64,000 nt of DNA from Hofstenia miamia (Eukaryota > Xenacoelomorpha > Acoela > Hofsteniidae): positions 1,123,881 through 1,187,880 of the forward strand of contig CABFPE010000134.1 of NCBI GenBank assembly GCA_900660155.1. The letters run 5' to 3'. This document shows positions 59,353 through 64,000 of the stretch, in pieces. Made by a program: the position numbers and the translations under genes. Below the pieces are notes generated by a model that had not been told where the DNA came from, did not search any database, and saw only the letters and a program-made list of their open reading frames with translations. Each line of letters starts with the position of its first letter. Positions within the stretch are counted from its first letter, which is position 1.

Positions 59353-60890
59353 CATACAGTTACATAAGTAATATAACTACTAAAACTAATCATTTCAAGT
59401 TAATTTTTGCAAGGGATTATCTATATTCCTTAGACAAAATAATGGAAAGTCTTTTGAAAAACATATTGTTTAAGTACATATACATATTAAAATCTGTGTT
59501 TTGTTTGATTAAGTATATTTCAAATGAAATTTGCAAATCAATTAATAAAGCAGCACCAGTTAAATGTTAAAAAGTAAAATTAAAGCCGTGCAAATTTGTT
59601 TTATCAAATGTGAATGACAGTGACATTAATGAATAAGTAAACATTAAGAGAAAACTATTTTATCTTGCTAAAATAGAAGCAAAGACTATTAATTGGACTA
59701 ATTACAAAGAATCAAAAAGATTATTAAACAAATAGAACATAAAGAATCTGCTAAACAACAAAAAAAGGTTTTTGATAATTTGAACAAAACAAATGAAAAA
59801 TGTGATATAGTCATAAAATTTTAGGAAAAGTGTATCTAATAGTCTCTGACAGAGGCAATGCACAAGATTTGTGGTTGGAGATAATTTACATCATAAAAAT
59901 AGTTTGTTTAGTTTCTTAACTTCATTTTTTAATAAATGCATAATTTAATAATACATATTTTAAGTTGGAAAAATAATAAAAAGTATGATTATAGTATTAA
60001 TATGATTGCTCTTTGCATGACCATTGCTTTACATATTAGAAAGTGGAAGCAACTGATGATTATTTGGGACAACGTATTACATTATTTAGCAATTTACATT
60101 AAGTGAAAATGTAGACAAACTGATTCAGTTATTCTTTTTTTTCATTTATATTCAATAGTTTATAATCTAGTTTGTTACATTATCATATTTTTATTATTGC
60201 TATATTAACTATCAAATGCACGCTTATGAGATTTTGACAACTGGGTTTTTCCACAAGCTTGGAAAGTTACTAATTAAATTATAATTTTTCCAAATTTAAA
60301 TTTTCTGCTATTTGAGTAACCTACATTTAGTTACTCTTAATACTTCTTCTAAAAGAATTTTGCAAACTTCTTAGTGCACATTCCTTATGAAACTCCATTG
60401 ATTGATATTTAAGTTTGTTTGATTTTTTAGGTGCTCTACAAAGCTAATTAGTGTCTTTGTTTATTCCTATACAAGATGTGAACTAATTTTATATATTCAA
60501 TATGTTTTTATATTTGCTTAAATATAAATAAATTCCATCTTAATATACATTAGAAGATTAGAGTCTAAATTAGTGCCCGATTTCTAGCATCATGAAGGAT
60601 TGCTTTGACTAGGACTTAAAGGATTATTGTTATAGCAGAAATCAAAATGCATAAGAGTGTTTATAGTACAAACCTGCAATATGGGATTCCACTTTTACAT
60701 GTATTTGCAAATCAACTTTCTGAAAAATATCTAACTTATTGCTATGCAGAATTGTGCTACATTATTTTACATGTAGCAGCAACCCTCCATAATGAATGCC
60801 ACAGTTGCAAATAGTGGACAACAACTGAAATGGTATTAATTGTGCAAAATTAAATAGATGAAATATATGAATATTGATTGTTTCATGTTC
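57952..60890. other. Gene-free AT-rich stretch with a (TA)n tract
   Basis: No frame of note. A TA microsatellite is at 59316-59348. Nothing else is recognised. Confidence 0.5.
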
Positions 60891-60899
60891 TTATAAATA

Positions 60900-61690
60900 G
60901 TAATTCAAATAGTACTATTATTTAAACAAAAGTTTCGATTTTTCAATTTCCTATTCACTCCTAAATGTTTTTATGCAGCATTCAAAATATCAAAATTTTG
61001 TTTGACATTATTTCCTATTTCATAATAGCACCATACTCCAATACATGATAGTTGTAAGAGTGGTAGCATAAATACAGCTCAAAGCTTGAAATTGACATCT
61101 AATAGTCTCAAATTATTTTTGAGATACTGATGTTTTTCATTACAGCATTGGTAAGTATGAAGAATGTAGTTAGTGTGCTTCTTTAGTAAAAAATGTAGTT
61201 TAATGAATTTTTTACTTGAATTTGAAGAACAGTGTTCACCTTCTCTTATCAAAATGGTTTTAAGGATATCCTACCACAATTAGTTCAGTTATTAAGTATT
61301 TCCTATGATATTTCAATGGCTATTGCAATTTTGTTTTACTGTACTATTTCTAAAAATGCGTAGAGAATTTCTGTTTGCCTTTAATGTGCTCATGTTTTTT
61401 ATCAAAAGTAAACAGGTGAAAAACAAACTTATCATTTCATTTGACATAATGAAGACATTATATGTGTTTATCATTCTTGTTAATCTCTGCATTGCCAGCC
61501 TATGTTCTCGCTTTCTCAACAATAGTGAGGAGAAACAATTGGAAGATGAGCTAAACATTGAATTCAGTATGGTCATCAATGATGTATATGCAGACTTTCA
61601 CAGCAAAGGAATTAAGACTGTGAAAACCCTGAACACAATCAAACAAAATGTTCTAGATACAGAAAAGGAAATATTCCAATTGCAGGTAAG
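60900..61690 (+). repeat. Right copy of an 0.8-kb direct duplication
   Basis: The whole segment, not only the coding part, matches 46,880-47,700 in the same orientation with scattered substitutions and small indels. The duplicated unit therefore carries its own 5' flank and first exon. Confidence 0.85.
61449..61685 (+). CDS. First coding exon of a small secreted, helical protein
   Basis: The ATG at 61449 opens a typical signal peptide (MKTLYVFIILVNLCIASLCS), followed by about 59 residues that are charged and heptad-like (EEKQLEDELNIEF, MVINDVYADFHSKGI, TIKQNVLDTEKEIFQLQ), suggesting an amphipathic helix or coiled coil. The exon ends at 61685 in CAG|GTAAGT, a consensus donor, in phase 0 after 79 codons; without splicing the frame stops three codons later (VSF). 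Downstream exons were not identified. An upstream exon may end at ATTG|GTAAGT near 61151. I recognise no family. The protein has a decayed or diverged duplicate 14 kb upstream. The function is unknown. Confidence 0.6.
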
Positions 61691-61699
61691 TTTCTGACT

Positions 61700-64000
61700 G
61701 AAATAAGATTTTCCAGTCAAATTTAAACATTTATTTAAAACTTCAAATGTCATTTACAAAATCGAAAATAGGCTAATGTCTTGTCTCATTTTTTAGTTTT
61801 CATTCTTTTGAAGAGTGTGCAATATCTAAAAATATTGAAAATTTGAAACTTAAACATTATTTTAACATAACTTCATTCATCCGAATATAAAGCAGATTAA
61901 TAGCAAGACGTGCTTGTTCTCATGCTTTGTTTCCTTTGGTAATTTTGTATTTCGAGTTTAAAGATATCAATTATTATTATACAAATGAATAATTTTATAT
62001 TAGTATCTGAGTTAGTGAACCCGCTGAAACCTCAGTGAATTTTAATATTTTTTCAGACTCTAAATATATAAATTCCATAAAAGCAAAGTTTAAATTGAAA
62101 AGGTTGCCTTGCATTTTGTATTTACATTATATACAGTTGTAATTATGCTCAAATAGCATCAATTATATTGAAAAGGTTGCCTTGCATTTTGTATTTACAT
62201 TATATACAGTTGTAATTATGCTCAAATAGCATCAATTATATTGAAAAGGTCTACAGTTATTCAGAGGAGTTTCGAACTACACACACTCATTTTATGTGTA
62301 ATACGAATAATACCATCTTTTGAAAATTAAATCATTTGTTATTGAATTACACTAAACATTAGCTAAAGAATTCGTAATTTAATTAATGTACTCAGAATTA
62401 TCGAAAATATTGACATTGATCATTCGCAAATGCATAAGATGGGAACAAAATCTCCGATAAAAATGAACTCAAAATTGCCATTTTCAACAAAATCTAACCG
62501 CGAAGTCAAAAATCAGTTTACAATTTGAATCTTTGCAAAACAAATTGTTTGTCCGAATATCTATGTCAATGAACCAGATAACTTTCCTTAAAATTATAAG
62601 ACCAAGAGTTGGAATAAAAATCATTTCAAGCTTTGAAAACAAAGTTTTGAAAGTTCAAAAAATGTTGATAAGTTGCATATAGTAGTAAATATTGAGTTAT
62701 TATAAACTTATTGTTATATATTTTCCGTTTCACATACGTAAACAATCCGTAGAAAGTCGAGTATGGTAGCAGAAATGAACCAATATCTAAAATTATTTAT
62801 TATATTTCTCATGAAAATGAAATTTTTCTCAAATCTAGTCTTTTTCCTCTCTAACGATTATAAAATGCCACACATTCCGGCCTGAGTAATCTAAGAGTGA
62901 CTTGCAACTTGACACGACTACTGGGTGGCTGGCCCGTTTCTTACCCCAAAGCCAAGAGGAGTTAGTTGTACTGATTCTCCCCTTGAAAACAAGATGTTGC
63001 TTTATAATTTGAATTTCTTTGAAAAAAATTATTGAGAAATATATTTTTTACAAACAATATTCGTCAAGATAATTTACTGATGATTGATAATTGACATACT
63101 AGATTTATAATTGATTTATCCTTGACCCCTCGTTGAGGAATTTGATAACCAAATCGATATTTTATTCACAATCGGTCAAATTTGATCGGTTATTATTTGT
63201 TTATTATTAACTTTAAAGAGAATTACGCTTGTAACACATATCCCCATCTCAGAAGAAAATGAATCAATCAATCATAAAAAATACAACAGTAATCACTAGG
63301 GCGATCAAAAATGAATAAAGTCAAAATGGGTTTTTGATCAACACACATTTGGAAGATTCGAATAGAAAAAAAATGTGAATTTTGTAAACATTTAGTACTG
63401 TTGTAAAGGGAAAAACCTCTAAAACATTTTAAGTTAAAATTTCGTTCAAAATCTCTTTTAATAAGTAAATTTTTATTTTATATGCAAAATTGATTAACAA
63501 AATTTGACTGCAAATCAAACTAAGTGTTCAATGTGATGTGTTGAACAAAGTTGGTTTATCGATCAGAAAAATATTTTCATTTATTTGTAATATATCTAAA
63601 CAGTAATTTTCAAAGAATTTTAAGCAATAAACTCTGAAACTTTTCGTAGACTTGTGTTTATAAGAGCAAACAGTAAATATATGTTTAAAGCAAAAATCGA
63701 ATCGAATCAACAATCAACTTTTATAATATTAATCTAATCGAAATTAAATTGATTTCAAAATTTCTGCACTGTCCAGGCTTAATGCATAGGTTTCATTGAA
63801 AATTATCTGCTACACTATACGCGCAGAAAGTTATAAAATTTGTGTGAGCATATGTGATGTGTACCAAATCATATACATTGATTTTTAATTAGTATTTAGC
63901 ATATACCTACGTAAATGTTAGGAGTGCACCCCTACATTTTAAATTTAAAGATCTTGCATATCTTAATGTAATTGCGTGTTGCCAAAGTTTTTTGCAGTAC
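61700..64000. other. AT-rich sequence, possible downstream introns of the secreted-protein gene
   Basis: No further coding exon is visible. A patch at about 62875-62985 is richer in G and C but shows no frame or RNA fold that I recognise. Confidence 0.4.
62094..62250. repeat. Tandem repeat, 73 bp x 2.1
   Basis: The unit starting ATTGAAAAGGTTGCCTTGCA at 62094 is repeated exactly at 62167 and begins again at 62240. The perfect identity implies a recent event. Confidence 0.9.

Noticed and set aside
1-64000. CRISPR arrays, bacterial operons, rRNA genes and tRNA genes
   Set aside because: No regularly spaced repeats, no rRNA-like sequence and no tRNA-type A/B boxes were noticed. The window is animal nuclear DNA. 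A covariance-model scan would be needed to exclude a tRNA fully.

Overview
The window is AT-rich nuclear DNA from an invertebrate animal. The evidence is spliced genes with GT-AG introns of about 1 to 6 kb, animal-specific proteins (B4GALT7, SCAF4/8, mitochondrial MRPS5, the KICSTOR subunit ITFG2, a Cys-loop receptor), and many decayed animal-type transposable elements. The phylum cannot be fixed from sequence alone. Two N runs (328 and 1000 bases) and three single Ns show a draft assembly, and at least two of the single Ns sit between duplicated sequence.

Layout. 1-2.8 kb: repeat debris and an unrecognised minus-strand reading frame. 2.8-7.7 kb: two single-exon plus-strand genes, B4GALT7 and a SCAF4/SCAF8 homologue. 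9.2-10.5 kb: remnant that looks like a P-element/THAP9-type transposase. 12.8-21.6 kb: MRPS5 in four coding exons; its first intron holds a piggyBac remnant and its third a Tc1 remnant that is itself interrupted by a GC-rich insertion. 23.0-32.6 kb: ITFG2 in five visible coding exons; its last intron holds an antisense non-LTR retrotransposon with an N-terminal zinc finger and a C-terminal nuclease-like domain. 32.6-34.3 kb: two head-to-tail LINE fragments of another family, with a related inverted copy at 40.0-41.0 kb. 36.3-36.8 kb: 5' end of a second copy of the zinc-finger retrotransposon beside the 1 kb gap. 41.7-42.9 kb: an intronless Cys-loop ligand-gated channel on the minus strand. 45.7-46.6 kb: Tc1-like remnant. 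46.9-47.7 and 60.9-61.7 kb: a duplicated small secreted-protein locus; the second copy looks intact and the first decayed. 48.4-49.5 kb: a non-autonomous hAT-like element with an 8-bp target duplication. 49.85-51.0 kb: Penelope-like remnant. 55.1-58.0 kb: a nested cluster bounded by large inverted repeats, holding a Harbinger-type MITE, a mariner-like fragment and a broken MADF-domain frame.

The host genes do not form one pathway: proteoglycan linker synthesis (B4GALT7), transcription termination/RNA processing (SCAF), mitochondrial translation (MRPS5), nutrient signalling to mTORC1 (ITFG2) and ion-channel signalling. Shared traits are that splice-acceptor-like AGs lie just upstream of several start codons, and that MRPS5 and ITFG2 have poly(A) signals overlapping or abutting their stop codons. 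No clearly new system was found. The most unusual structures are the 55-58 kb inverted-repeat cluster, the duplicated secreted-peptide locus and the GC-rich insertion inside the Tc1 remnant.
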